Assembly (NCBI RefSeq): GCF_000186225.1
Contig: NC_014933.1
Span: forward strand, 3,596,001-3,660,000
Reading direction: 5' to 3'
DNA from: Bacteroides helcogenes P 36-108
Lineage (GTDB): Bacteria > Bacteroidota > Bacteroidia > Bacteroidales > Bacteroidaceae
DNA length: 64,000 nt
Shown here piece after piece: positions 46,061 to 53,894 of the stretch. The notes under the pieces are model-generated. The model searched no databases and was not told where the DNA came from. It worked only from the letters and a program-made list of their open reading frames with translations. The translations under genes were made by a program, and so were the position numbers. Numbering within the stretch: the stretch's first letter is position 1; every line of letters starts with the position of its first letter.

Positions 46061-46076
46061 ATGCAAACGATTGCAT
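46061..46076. promoter_or_regulatory. LacI-type operator upstream of susC
   Basis: ATGCAAACGATTGCAT is a pseudo-palindrome with central CG, 14 of 16 positions symmetric, the form bound by LacI/GalR-family dimers whose hinge helices wedge at the central CpG. A sister site lies at 51149-51160 next to the lacI gene of this locus. Confidence 0.6.
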
Positions 46077-46121
46077 GAAACGGCAAAAGCACTAAGCCTC
46101 TTTCTGCCTATAACTTAAGGA

Positions 46122-47309
46122 TTACTCGCTGAAAGCATCCATTATAACCGTAGGCCGCCCTTCTTCCGTAAATGCTCCCAAACGGTATTGGCTGGGCTTG
46201 CATTCGGGTTCCCAATAGAACACCCCTTTGCAGCGACCTCCGGTGTTGTCCTTGCACTCTTTCAGGATGCGGGCCAATTGCCTCTTGCTCTCTGCAAGAA
46301 CAGATGCGCTTGCCAACTTCCCATTGTCATCGGCGCACTCCATGCCGGTTTCCACAACCATCACATCACAATTATATTTGGTGCTCAGAGTATTGATGTT
46401 CGTGATACAGTCTGTAATGACAGCATCCGCCGTATAGTCCTGCTTATCCATGCGGGTCCAATAAGGATAGAGTGACATACCTATCATATCCCACTTGCCA
46501 CCATTTTTCTTCAATGTGTCAAAGAACCAGTTGAACAGGCTGCTATCCCATCCGTTGTCCAAGTGAACAATGACAATGGCATCGGAGAAAACGGACTTTA
46601 CCGCATCGTATCCGGTAGTGATGAAAGCACCGAGATTGGCCCAGTTCATGGGATATTTCACTTTGGAAGAAGCGTTTGCCGGAGCATCCTTCAAATCGCT
46701 CTCTTTCACATCGTATGACGCTCCACTCAAAGCCGCATTTTCATCCCACAGCATCCCCGGACGGATTTCATTGCCCACCTGCACCCATTTGGGAGTAATG
46801 CCTGCCGCTTTCAATGCCTGCAACACACTCACTGTATGGTCGCTGATAGCTTTCTTTAAATCTGCGAGATTCTTTCCCACCCACGATGCAGGCTTATTCT
46901 GCTGGGCGGGATCGGCCCACCAATCGCTGTAATGAAAATCGATCATCACATCCATACCCAAATCTTTGGCTCTTTTAGCTTTAATCACCACATCCGAAGT
47001 GTTGCACCAGTTATCGTGCGCACTCGGATCCACCCACACACGGATGCGGACGGCATTAAGACCAAGCTCTTTCATCAGGGCTGTACACTCGCGCTTTTCG
47101 CCTTTGCTATTGTAGAAATTGTATCCTTTGGATTCGTATTCAGTGACCCATCCGATGTCGGCGCCTTTGGCAAAGCCGGAATCCGTTACAGTGGGAGTTT
47201 CCGGTTCGGGTTGGGGAGTCGGAGCAACGGGATCGTCATTACTGCTGCCGCAGGCTACTAATGAGTAGGCGGCAAAAAGAGATAAAAGGGAAATCTTAAA
47301 ATAGTTCAT
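46122..47309 (-). CDS. GH53 endo-beta-1,4-galactanase lipoprotein
   Basis: 395 residues. Lipobox LVAC, a Pro/Thr-rich linker (about 28-43), then a GH53 TIM barrel: GADIGWVTEYE at its start, RIRVWVDP, DFHYSDWWADP (family hallmark), acid/base E181 in WVQVGNE and nucleophile E320 in VVETGME. The family cuts the beta-1,4-galactan side chains of pectic arabinogalactan I. It probably faces the outside. It is unusual in a starch locus, being normally in galactan loci with GH2 and a hybrid sensor; here a hybrid sensor gene does lie just upstream. It has its own -7 box. Confidence 0.93.
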   Translation of the reverse strand: MNYFKISLLSLFAAYSLVACGSSNDDPVAPTPQPEPETPTVTDSGFAKGADIGWVTEYESKGYNFYNSKGEKRECTALMKELGLNAVRIRVWVDPSAHDNWCNTSDVVIKAKRAKDLGMDVMIDFHYSDWWADPAQQNKPASWVGKNLADLKKAISDHTVSVLQALKAAGITPKWVQVGNEIRPGMLWDENAALSGASYDVKESDLKDAPANASSKVKYPMNWANLGAFITTGYDAVKSVFSDAIVIVHLDNGWDSSLFNWFFDTLKKNGGKWDMIGMSLYPYWTRMDKQDYTADAVITDCITNINTLSTKYNCDVMVVETGMECADDNGKLASASVLAESKRQLARILKECKDNTGGRCKGVFYWEPECKPSQYRLGAFTEEGRPTVIMDAFSE

Positions 47310-47339
47310 GGTAGATTAAAATTAAATGTTTCTCGGCCG

Positions 47340-47347
47340 CAAAAGTA
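47340..47347 (-). promoter_or_regulatory. -7 box for the GH53 gene
   Basis: The minus strand reads TACTTTTG (TAnnTTTG), 31 bases ahead of the GH53 ATG. Confidence 0.45.
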
Positions 47348-47402
47348 GGCAGATACCCCTATCCCTCAAAGCAGATTTCGGACATAAGAGGACAAAAAAC
47401 GG

Positions 47403-47439
47403 ACAAACCCTCACCAGGAAGTACCAGATGAGGGTTTGT
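47403..47439 (-). terminator. Terminator after the hybrid sensor gene
   Basis: Perfect 11-base arms 47403-47413 and 47429-47439 (ACAAACCCTCA / TGAGGGTTTGT) with a 15-base loop, 18 bases after the stop. It separates the sensor transcript from GH53. Confidence 0.7.
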
Positions 47440-47456
47440 TGCGTATTAAAAGAACA

Positions 47457-50400
47457 CTATTCGGCCTTATATTGTTTAGGAGTCACTCCGAATTCAGCCT
47501 GAAAACATTTGGAGAAATAAGAGTGGTTGGAGAAGCCCACCATGTACATCACCTCTGCCACTGTGAACTTATTTTGCTGCAACAGCATGGCGGCTTTCTT
47601 CATACGGATAGACTTGATATATTCCACTGGCGTCTGCCCCGTCAGTTGTTTCAACTTGCGATACATCTGCTTGTTGTTCGTAGCCGTCCACTCGCAAAGA
47701 GCATTTACATTCAGCTCGGAGTCCGAAATGTGCTCTTCTATCAGGCGGATGACATTGGCAAGGAACTTCTCGTCGTAAGACATCACTTCCGTTTCTTTGA
47801 GGATAACCGGAACTTCCACATGCGGTTTGACCTTTTGCGAGGACAGTCTGTGTGTCGGCTGAAGCGGCAGAGACGATTCCGGACAGATAACAGGCAAGTT
47901 CAATGTAACGGTAGTGCCCTCCCCTTCTTCGGAAACAAGAGAGACGGTTCCACCATGCAGTTCGGTATAGGTCTTCACCAAATAAAGTCCGATCCCGGTT
48001 CCCTTCTTCTCGGTGGAGGCTCTGGGCGACTGGAAGAAACGCTGGAAAATGTAAGGTCGGTCTTGCCCGGCAATTCCCACACCGGTATCGGTAACAGAAA
48101 TACAGACAGTCTCCGCCTCTCTCTGCATCCCCAATGAAAGCGTTACTTTCCCTTCTTCGGGAGTATATTTCACCGCATTAGACAACAGATTGTTCAAAAT
48201 GGATTCCAACTTGATGGCATCCATCTGGACATATATCTTTTCTTGCTCCGTGCGAAAATCAAAAGTCAATCTCTTCTCCTTTGCCTTCTCCTCGGCATAA
48301 AGTTCGAAAAGTTCGCGTGCAAAAGACACTAATTCTATCTGCGACATTATCAGCAAGGCATTCTTACCATTGTCTATCCGGTCAAAGTCCAATCCTTGGT
48401 GAATCAGCGCATTCAGTTTCATGGCATTGCGATGCACATGCTCCAACTCCCGTTTTTCCGCACCTTCCCTCATCTTCGGAAGCATCCGGCTGACGGGAGC
48501 GACGATCATGCTCAACGGCATCTTGAGGTCATGCGAAAGGTTTGTGAAGAATTCCATCTTGGCACGAGACTGCTCCATGATTCTTTCTTTCTCCATCCGT
48601 TCCGCCTTCAGGCGGTTCTTCACTCGGAAGAAGTTCAGTACCCATGCCATCAACGCCAAAGAGAGCAAGACGTAGGTCGTCTTTGCCCACCAAGTGTAGT
48701 ACCAAGGCGGAAGGATGCTGATGTCCAGAGTATAGGCGCAGACCTCAGGCTTGCCGTATGTGTCGAGCCTGCTCACAGTCAGCCGATACTCTCCGTAGCC
48801 CAAATTGCTGTATGTGATGCGGTTGATGTTGGGATGCAGCAGGTTCCAATCACGGTCTATACCTTCAAGGCGATATATCAGCCGGCTCTTCTCCTCTTGC
48901 GAATAAGGTAAGTCGGAAAGTTCAAAAGCAAGGTTATTCTGGGTGGAAGCCAGTTCGATGTGCCGGATGTAGCGAATACTCTGTCCTGCCTGTCCGGTAT
49001 CGGATTGATAAAGCCGGTTGTTGACGTACAGTGCGGTCAAAAGCAGCGGTCGGTCGGGATGCTCTGCCAGCAGTGCATCAGGGGAAGAAATAAGAAAGCC
49101 GTCTGCCGTACCCAGATATAGCTCCCGGCTTCCCTTGTCGAAGAACATGGCGGTGAAACGGTGGTCCGTGGCACGCAGGCGACGGAGTTCGAGCGTCCGT
49201 TGGTCTGCCACCCAAAGTCCTTCCGTAGTGGCAATCCATATCCGCCCGTCAACTTCGACCATGGAAAGCACTTCATAATGGCCGAAAGCATCGAACGGCA
49301 ATATGCGGACAGTGTTGTCCGAAGGTGTCACCCGCATCACGCCACCGGGAAAGCCAATCCAGATGTACCCGTCTTCCGCGCACAATATGTAGTTGGGGGC
49401 GCGTTCTCCCGTCAGTTGCCCGGCTGCAATATGGGTTACCCTTCCTGTGCGAACGTTTATTTTCTCAATGCTGTTGGAACTGTTGTAGAGCAATATCCAG
49501 ACATTGCCTGCACGGTCGGGGGTCATTTGATTGACGAACATACCTGACAGGCCATTATGGATGGAATAAGTTTTTTCGGCAACATAAGGCTTTCCGGCTG
49601 ACTGCATCAACTTCTGCTTATCCACCACAAAGACACCTCCCAGACAGGTGGCAATCCACAAGCGTCTTTTTTCGTCCTCAAACAGACTGTATGCCCAATT
49701 GGCATTATAGCACCGTGTACTGTCCACTATATTATAGGTGATGAACCGGTGGCTGTCCGTGTCATAGCGGCTAATGCTGCCGTCCGTTGCCGTCCAAAGC
49801 TGTCCGTCGCGATCTTCGTAAAGCTGGCGCACCCGATTATGGGACAGAGGAAACCTGCTGTCACCCATTTTGTACCAAGTGACACCCGGTTTTCCCTGTG
49901 CGCCGGGGGCATTCGGCCCGCCGTCTGCCGGAAGTGTAAACCGAATAAGTCCGTTTGTTCCTCCAAACCAGAAGTTGCCACGAGCATCACGAAGCATGGA
50001 GTAGAACAGGTTGCCTTCTCCCGTCCCCGTTATCTGTGAAATAGGGATGTGGCGCAGCACATTGTCAGAGCGTGACATAGAGATGCCGTAATCAGTCCCC
50101 AACCAGACGTTGTGCCCGCCATCGGTGAAGATAGTCCAGACAATGTTGTTGGACAAAGACTGGGGATTCCGCGAGTCATGAACGATATGCAGCAAGGGGG
50201 CATCTTCCCTGTAAACATACAGACCATTGTCCGTGCCCACCAACAGCCTCCCATAGCCATCCAAGGCCAAAGACTTGACGGAATTGTCATGAAAAGCATC
50301 TATCCGTTGCACCCGACCATCGGCAGGCGTATATTTAAACAAGTATCCCTCCGTACCTATCCAGATACATTTCCTTGCCATATCTTCCAGCAGGGAATTG

Positions 50401-51041
50401 ACAAACAGGTTGCTTTTATTCTGTCTCACCGGCAGTTCAACAGGTTCAAAGCCTCCGGTAGCAGGAAGATAACGGCAGCAACCGTTGTAAGTACCTACAT
50501 AAAGCTGATTGTCCGCAGTGCGTAGAAGGGAGTAAACCGTCTGGTGCGGCAGCCCTTGTCCGATGGCTGCGAACCGGCGGGTATCGGGACAGTAAGTAAA
50601 TAAGCCGTTTAAAGTTCCCAGCCACAAAATCCCGTCGTACATCTTCAGTGCACGGATATCCGCGGGAGAATCCGTGGCCGGTTCCTCGTATGCATCCGTC
50701 CGGTAATTGTAAATCAGCAATCCGTTGTCTGCTCCCAAATAAAGATAAGTGCTGTCTGCCACTTCCCCGCAATAAATCCGTGTATTGCTACGCCGGCCAA
50801 AGACGAAATGCGGCTGTGTGGAATAGCCGTCATAGCTGAACAGTCCTTTATTGGAACCAATCCATATCAGTCCCCCGGTGTCTTGCAGGAAACAGCTTAT
50901 GGCGGAAGCCTCCGTTCCCAGACTGATATTCTCGAACAAACGATAGTCGGGTTTCGGGGCTGCCTCCGGCGTCTGCACGAGGAGAAAAAGAAAGATAAGA
51001 AAGAAAGGGATGCGCAAAGAGCTATGTAGATACATTTTCAT
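47457..51041 (-). CDS. Hybrid sensor regulator (HTCS-like) lacking the receiver domain
   Basis: 1194 residues from the ATG at 51041 (an earlier ATG at 51164 would run through the promoter and operator). Signal peptide; periplasmic two-component propeller with many YxG repeats (about 35-680); Y_Y_Y domain (about 690-765); one membrane helix (about 770-790); HisKA with phospho-acceptor H837 in NLSHDLKMPL; HATPase with NLLSNAVKYTP and DTGVGIAG, GTGIGLYLV, ending near 1050; then, after a linker of only about 36 residues, the AraC-type HTH (about 1100-1194). The usual REC domain of about 115 residues is absent. Substrate may be galactan or an alpha-glucan fragment; the GH53 gene follows directly. 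Confidence 0.88.
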   Translation of the reverse strand: MKMYLHSSLRIPFFLIFLFLLVQTPEAAPKPDYRLFENISLGTEASAISCFLQDTGGLIWIGSNKGLFSYDGYSTQPHFVFGRRSNTRIYCGEVADSTYLYLGADNGLLIYNYRTDAYEEPATDSPADIRALKMYDGILWLGTLNGLFTYCPDTRRFAAIGQGLPHQTVYSLLRTADNQLYVGTYNGCCRYLPATGGFEPVELPVRQNKSNLFVNSLLEDMARKCIWIGTEGYLFKYTPADGRVQRIDAFHDNSVKSLALDGYGRLLVGTDNGLYVYREDAPLLHIVHDSRNPQSLSNNIVWTIFTDGGHNVWLGTDYGISMSRSDNVLRHIPISQITGTGEGNLFYSMLRDARGNFWFGGTNGLIRFTLPADGGPNAPGAQGKPGVTWYKMGDSRFPLSHNRVRQLYEDRDGQLWTATDGSISRYDTDSHRFITYNIVDSTRCYNANWAYSLFEDEKRRLWIATCLGGVFVVDKQKLMQSAGKPYVAEKTYSIHNGLSGMFVNQMTPDRAGNVWILLYNSSNSIEKINVRTGRVTHIAAGQLTGERAPNYILCAEDGYIWIGFPGGVMRVTPSDNTVRILPFDAFGHYEVLSMVEVDGRIWIATTEGLWVADQRTLELRRLRATDHRFTAMFFDKGSRELYLGTADGFLISSPDALLAEHPDRPLLLTALYVNNRLYQSDTGQAGQSIRYIRHIELASTQNNLAFELSDLPYSQEEKSRLIYRLEGIDRDWNLLHPNINRITYSNLGYGEYRLTVSRLDTYGKPEVCAYTLDISILPPWYYTWWAKTTYVLLSLALMAWVLNFFRVKNRLKAERMEKERIMEQSRAKMEFFTNLSHDLKMPLSMIVAPVSRMLPKMREGAEKRELEHVHRNAMKLNALIHQGLDFDRIDNGKNALLIMSQIELVSFARELFELYAEEKAKEKRLTFDFRTEQEKIYVQMDAIKLESILNNLLSNAVKYTPEEGKVTLSLGMQREAETVCISVTDTGVGIAGQDRPYIFQRFFQSPRASTEKKGTGIGLYLVKTYTELHGGTVSLVSEEGEGTTVTLNLPVICPESSLPLQPTHRLSSQKVKPHVEVPVILKETEVMSYDEKFLANVIRLIEEHISDSELNVNALCEWTATNNKQMYRKLKQLTGQTPVEYIKSIRMKKAAMLLQQNKFTVAEVMYMVGFSNHSYFSKCFQAEFGVTPKQYKAE

Positions 51042-51061
51042 ACGATTTTTCAATGATGAGC

Positions 51062-51069
51062 CAAAGGTA
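51062..51069 (-). promoter_or_regulatory. -7 box for the hybrid sensor gene
   Basis: The minus strand reads TACCTTTG (TAnnTTTG), 20 bases ahead of the ATG at 51041; it supports that start. Confidence 0.5.
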
Positions 51070-51148
51070 ATAAAAAAGGAATATAACCACAGCTTTCTCT
51101 TACCGAGTTTTTTTCGGTACAGAGGCAGAAGGAGTTTGTGTGCCATAC

Positions 51149-51160
51149 GCAATCGTTTGC
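51149..51160. promoter_or_regulatory. LacI-type operator between hybrid sensor and lacI
   Basis: GCAATCGTTTGC, pseudo-palindrome with central CG, sharing GCAATCGTTTGC with the complement of the susC site. It is about 90 bases from either divergent start. Nearby, CTATCCG (51170-51176) and CGGATAG (51188-51194) form a further 7-base inverted repeat. Confidence 0.6.
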
Positions 51161-51247
51161 ACAAACTTACTATCCGATAGCACCAAACGGATAGGGACGG
51201 TTTGCCACATTCCGTTATTTTTGCAGCCGGATTAACGAAGTTTCCTT

Positions 51248-51255
51248 TATCTTTG
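51248..51255 (+). promoter_or_regulatory. -7 box for the lacI-MFS unit
   Basis: TATCTTTG (TAnnTTTG), 18 bases ahead of the ATG at 51274, with a possible -33 TTTG at 51220-51223 (24-base spacer). Confidence 0.55.
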
Positions 51256-51273
51256 TTCCCAAAAGACTATGCC

Positions 51274-52278
51274 ATGAATAAACCTCAGATAACCATCAAG
51301 GACATTGCCCGTGCACTGAACGTCTCTCCCTCCACCGTATCAAGAGCGTTGAAAGACAATCCGGACATCAGCAAGGAAACCCGTGCCCTTATCCATGCCT
51401 ACGCGCGCGAACATAATTATAAGCCCAATGTACTTGCCGTAAACCTGCGTTCCAGCCGCAGCAATACCATCGGAATCATCGTTCCACAACTGGTACACCA
51501 CTTCTTTTCCTGCGTACTTAGCGGTATCGAAAAGTCTGCTTCAGAAGCCGGATACAACATAATCATAGCTCAAAGCAACGAGTCGTACGAGCAGGAGGTG
51601 AAGATTGTGCATTCTTTCCTTGCCGCGCGTGTCTGCGGTGTCATCGCCTCGCTGGCCAAGGACACTGCCCGATACGACCACTATCAGGAACTGCTGAACA
51701 ATAATATCCCCATCGTCTTCTACGACCGCATCTGTACGGGACTGAAAACGGAACGTGTGGTGGTGGACGACTATGCCGGCTCCTTTGCCGCTGTGGAATA
51801 CATGATACAAACGGGATGCAAACGGATCTTCTTTTATGGCGCCGCGCCGCATTTGGAAATCACCAAGAACCGGCGCAACGGCTATCTGGACGCCATGAAG
51901 AAATACAAGATACCGGTGGATGACAGCATGACGCTGCTCTGCGACAACCGTGAGCGTGCCATTGCGCTGACCCCCGACCTGCTGGAAAGTCCCAACCGCC
52001 CGGACGGATTCTTTGCCATCAACGACGAAACGGCATCTGGCATATTGTATGCCTGCAAGTTGGTGGGTGTGAAAGTGCCAGATGAAGTTTCCATCTGCGG
52101 ATTTACCGACGGAGCCATCGCCCAAAGCACCGACCCGAAGCTGACCACTGTGGAGCAGCATGGTGAGGAGGTGGGCAAAAGTGCCTTCAGCATCCTTATT
52201 GCCAAGCTGGAGGGAGAGGAAAAAAGCCCTAATAAGATAGTGCGCACCAATCTGGTGGTGAGAGGAACGACGAAATGA
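51274..52278 (+). CDS. LacI-family transcriptional regulator of the Sus/maltose locus
   Basis: 334 residues from the ATG at 51274; an earlier frame-open start at 51202 would lie upstream of the promoter box. N-terminal HTH (TIKDIARALNVSPSTVSRALKDN) and hinge helix (PNVLAVNLRSSRS), then a periplasmic-binding-protein-like sensor domain (GIIVPQLVHHFFSCVLSGIE, FYDRI, FAINDETASGILYACKLVGVKVPDEVSICGFTDG) and C-terminal VEQHGEEVG. It most likely senses maltose or a derivative. Two matching palindromes (46061, 51149) lie upstream of susC and of itself. The MFS gene follows after 22 bases. No close B. thetaiotaomicron SusR-type regulator is present in the window. Confidence 0.92.
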   Translation: MNKPQITIKDIARALNVSPSTVSRALKDNPDISKETRALIHAYAREHNYKPNVLAVNLRSSRSNTIGIIVPQLVHHFFSCVLSGIEKSASEAGYNIIIAQSNESYEQEVKIVHSFLAARVCGVIASLAKDTARYDHYQELLNNNIPIVFYDRICTGLKTERVVVDDYAGSFAAVEYMIQTGCKRIFFYGAAPHLEITKNRRNGYLDAMKKYKIPVDDSMTLLCDNRERAIALTPDLLESPNRPDGFFAINDETASGILYACKLVGVKVPDEVSICGFTDGAIAQSTDPKLTTVEQHGEEVGKSAFSILIAKLEGEEKSPNKIVRTNLVVRGTTK

Positions 52279-52300
52279 ATACTAATACCATATTATAACC

Positions 52301-53674
52301 ATGAAAGCAAAACCCGATTTAAGTTTCTGGAAGCTGTGGAACATCAGCTTTGGTTTTTTCGGCGTACAGATTGCATACGCCTTGCAGAGTGCCAACATCA
52401 GCCGTATCTTCTCCACTCTTGGAGCAGACCCGCATAACCTGAGCTACTTTTGGATTCTGCCGCCACTGGCAGGCATCATCGTGCAACCTATCGTGGGTGC
52501 AGCAAGTGACAAGACGTGGACACGCTTCGGGCGACGCATCCCCTATCTGTTTATCGGCTCGCTGGTGGCGGTACTGGTGATGTGCCTGCTGCCCAATGCC
52601 GGCAGTCTGGGCATGATGGCAAGCACCGCCATGATATTCGGGCTGGTGTCGCTGATGTTCCTCGACACGTCTATCAACATGGCAATGCAACCTTTCAAAA
52701 TGATGGTGGGCGACATGGTGAACGAGAAACAGAAGGGATTGGCCTACTCCATCCAAAGCTTTTTGTGCAATGCCGGCAGCTTAGTGGGGTATCTGTTCCC
52801 GTTCATCTTCGCATGGGTGGGCATCAGCAATACAGCTCCACAGGGCGTAGTGCCCGACTCGGTGATTTACTCTTTCTATATAGGAGCAGCCATCCTGATA
52901 TTCTGCGTCATCTACACATCGGTCAAAGTAAAGGAAATGCCGCCTGCCGAATATGCCGAATACCACGGAATCACAGAGGAGCAGGAACATGAGAAGACGA
53001 ACATGCTGAAGTTGCTTGTCAAGGCTCCAAAGGCTTTCTGGACGGTGGGACTGGTACAATTCTTCTGCTGGTTTGCTTTCATGTTTATGTGGACCTACAC
53101 CAACGGCAGCATCGCAGCCAATGCTTTTGACGCCCCGACGGTGGAGCATACAGTGAACGGCATCAGCAAGATTATGCTCGACACCCAAAGCCTGCAATAT
53201 CAGGAGGCGGCCAACTGGGTAGGCGTACTGTTTGCCGTTCAGGCCATCGGCTCCGTGCTTTGGGCCATCTGCATACCTATGTTCAAAGACCGCCGCTTCA
53301 TCTATTCTCTCAGTCTGGTGTTAGGGGGCATTGGGTTCATCTCCACCTATTTTGCACACAATCCGTACTTGCTGTTCGTATCCTTCATGCTGATAGGCTG
53401 CGCATGGGCAGCGATGCTGGCGCTGCCATTCACCATCCTGACTAACGCCCTGAGTGGCGGGCACATGGGAACTTACTTGGGACTATTCAACGGAACCATT
53501 TGCATCCCGCAGATCGTGGCGGCTGCCTTGGGCGGAATCATACTCGCCGCATTCACACCGGAAGGCGCACTGCCTCCCGAAATCAACATGCTGGTGATGG
53601 CAGGCGTGATGCTGATAATCGGTGCGGTTTGTGTATATTTCATCAAAGAGGCCAAAGAAGAAAAAGCAGGCTGA
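52301..53674 (+). CDS. MFS sugar transporter (GPH/SLC45-like, probable maltose carrier)
   Basis: 457 residues with about 12 membrane helices. It carries the loop motif SDKTWTRFGRRIPY typical of the GPH/SLC45 sucrose-maltose carriers, and the pair LPFTILTNAL and YLGLFNGTICIPQ in the C-terminal half. It is expected to carry maltose or maltooligosaccharides across the inner membrane. It is co-transcribed with lacI (22-base gap) and is followed by a terminator and the GH65 gene, fitting a cytoplasmic maltose phosphorylase route. Confidence 0.9.
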   Translation: MKAKPDLSFWKLWNISFGFFGVQIAYALQSANISRIFSTLGADPHNLSYFWILPPLAGIIVQPIVGAASDKTWTRFGRRIPYLFIGSLVAVLVMCLLPNAGSLGMMASTAMIFGLVSLMFLDTSINMAMQPFKMMVGDMVNEKQKGLAYSIQSFLCNAGSLVGYLFPFIFAWVGISNTAPQGVVPDSVIYSFYIGAAILIFCVIYTSVKVKEMPPAEYAEYHGITEEQEHEKTNMLKLLVKAPKAFWTVGLVQFFCWFAFMFMWTYTNGSIAANAFDAPTVEHTVNGISKIMLDTQSLQYQEAANWVGVLFAVQAIGSVLWAICIPMFKDRRFIYSLSLVLGGIGFISTYFAHNPYLLFVSFMLIGCAWAAMLALPFTILTNALSGGHMGTYLGLFNGTICIPQIVAAALGGIILAAFTPEGALPPEINMLVMAGVMLIIGAVCVYFIKEAKEEKAG

Positions 53675-53759
53675 AAATCCACCTCAGAAATACTCTGAAG
53701 CAGAACCATCGACCGACACCGGGTAACATCCTGTTCCACACCGGCGAAGGCATCGACCG

Positions 53760-53788
53760 ACACTGGGGAACAATACCTTCCCCGGTGT
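53760..53788 (+). terminator. Terminator after the MFS sugar transporter
   Basis: Arms 53760-53770 and 53778-53788 pair over 11 bases with one G-T pair (ACACTGGGGAA / TTCCCCGGTGT), followed by TCTTTC. Just upstream, CATCGACCGACAC occurs twice (near 53707 and 53750). Confidence 0.75.
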
Positions 53789-53894
53789 TCTTTCAGCCTC
53801 ATTCTCTCCTTTCTATATTTTTGTCCTCGTTTTTCTTCCTGATTACCGCATATTGCTTATCTTTACACCGATAACCACAGAACACACACGTACC

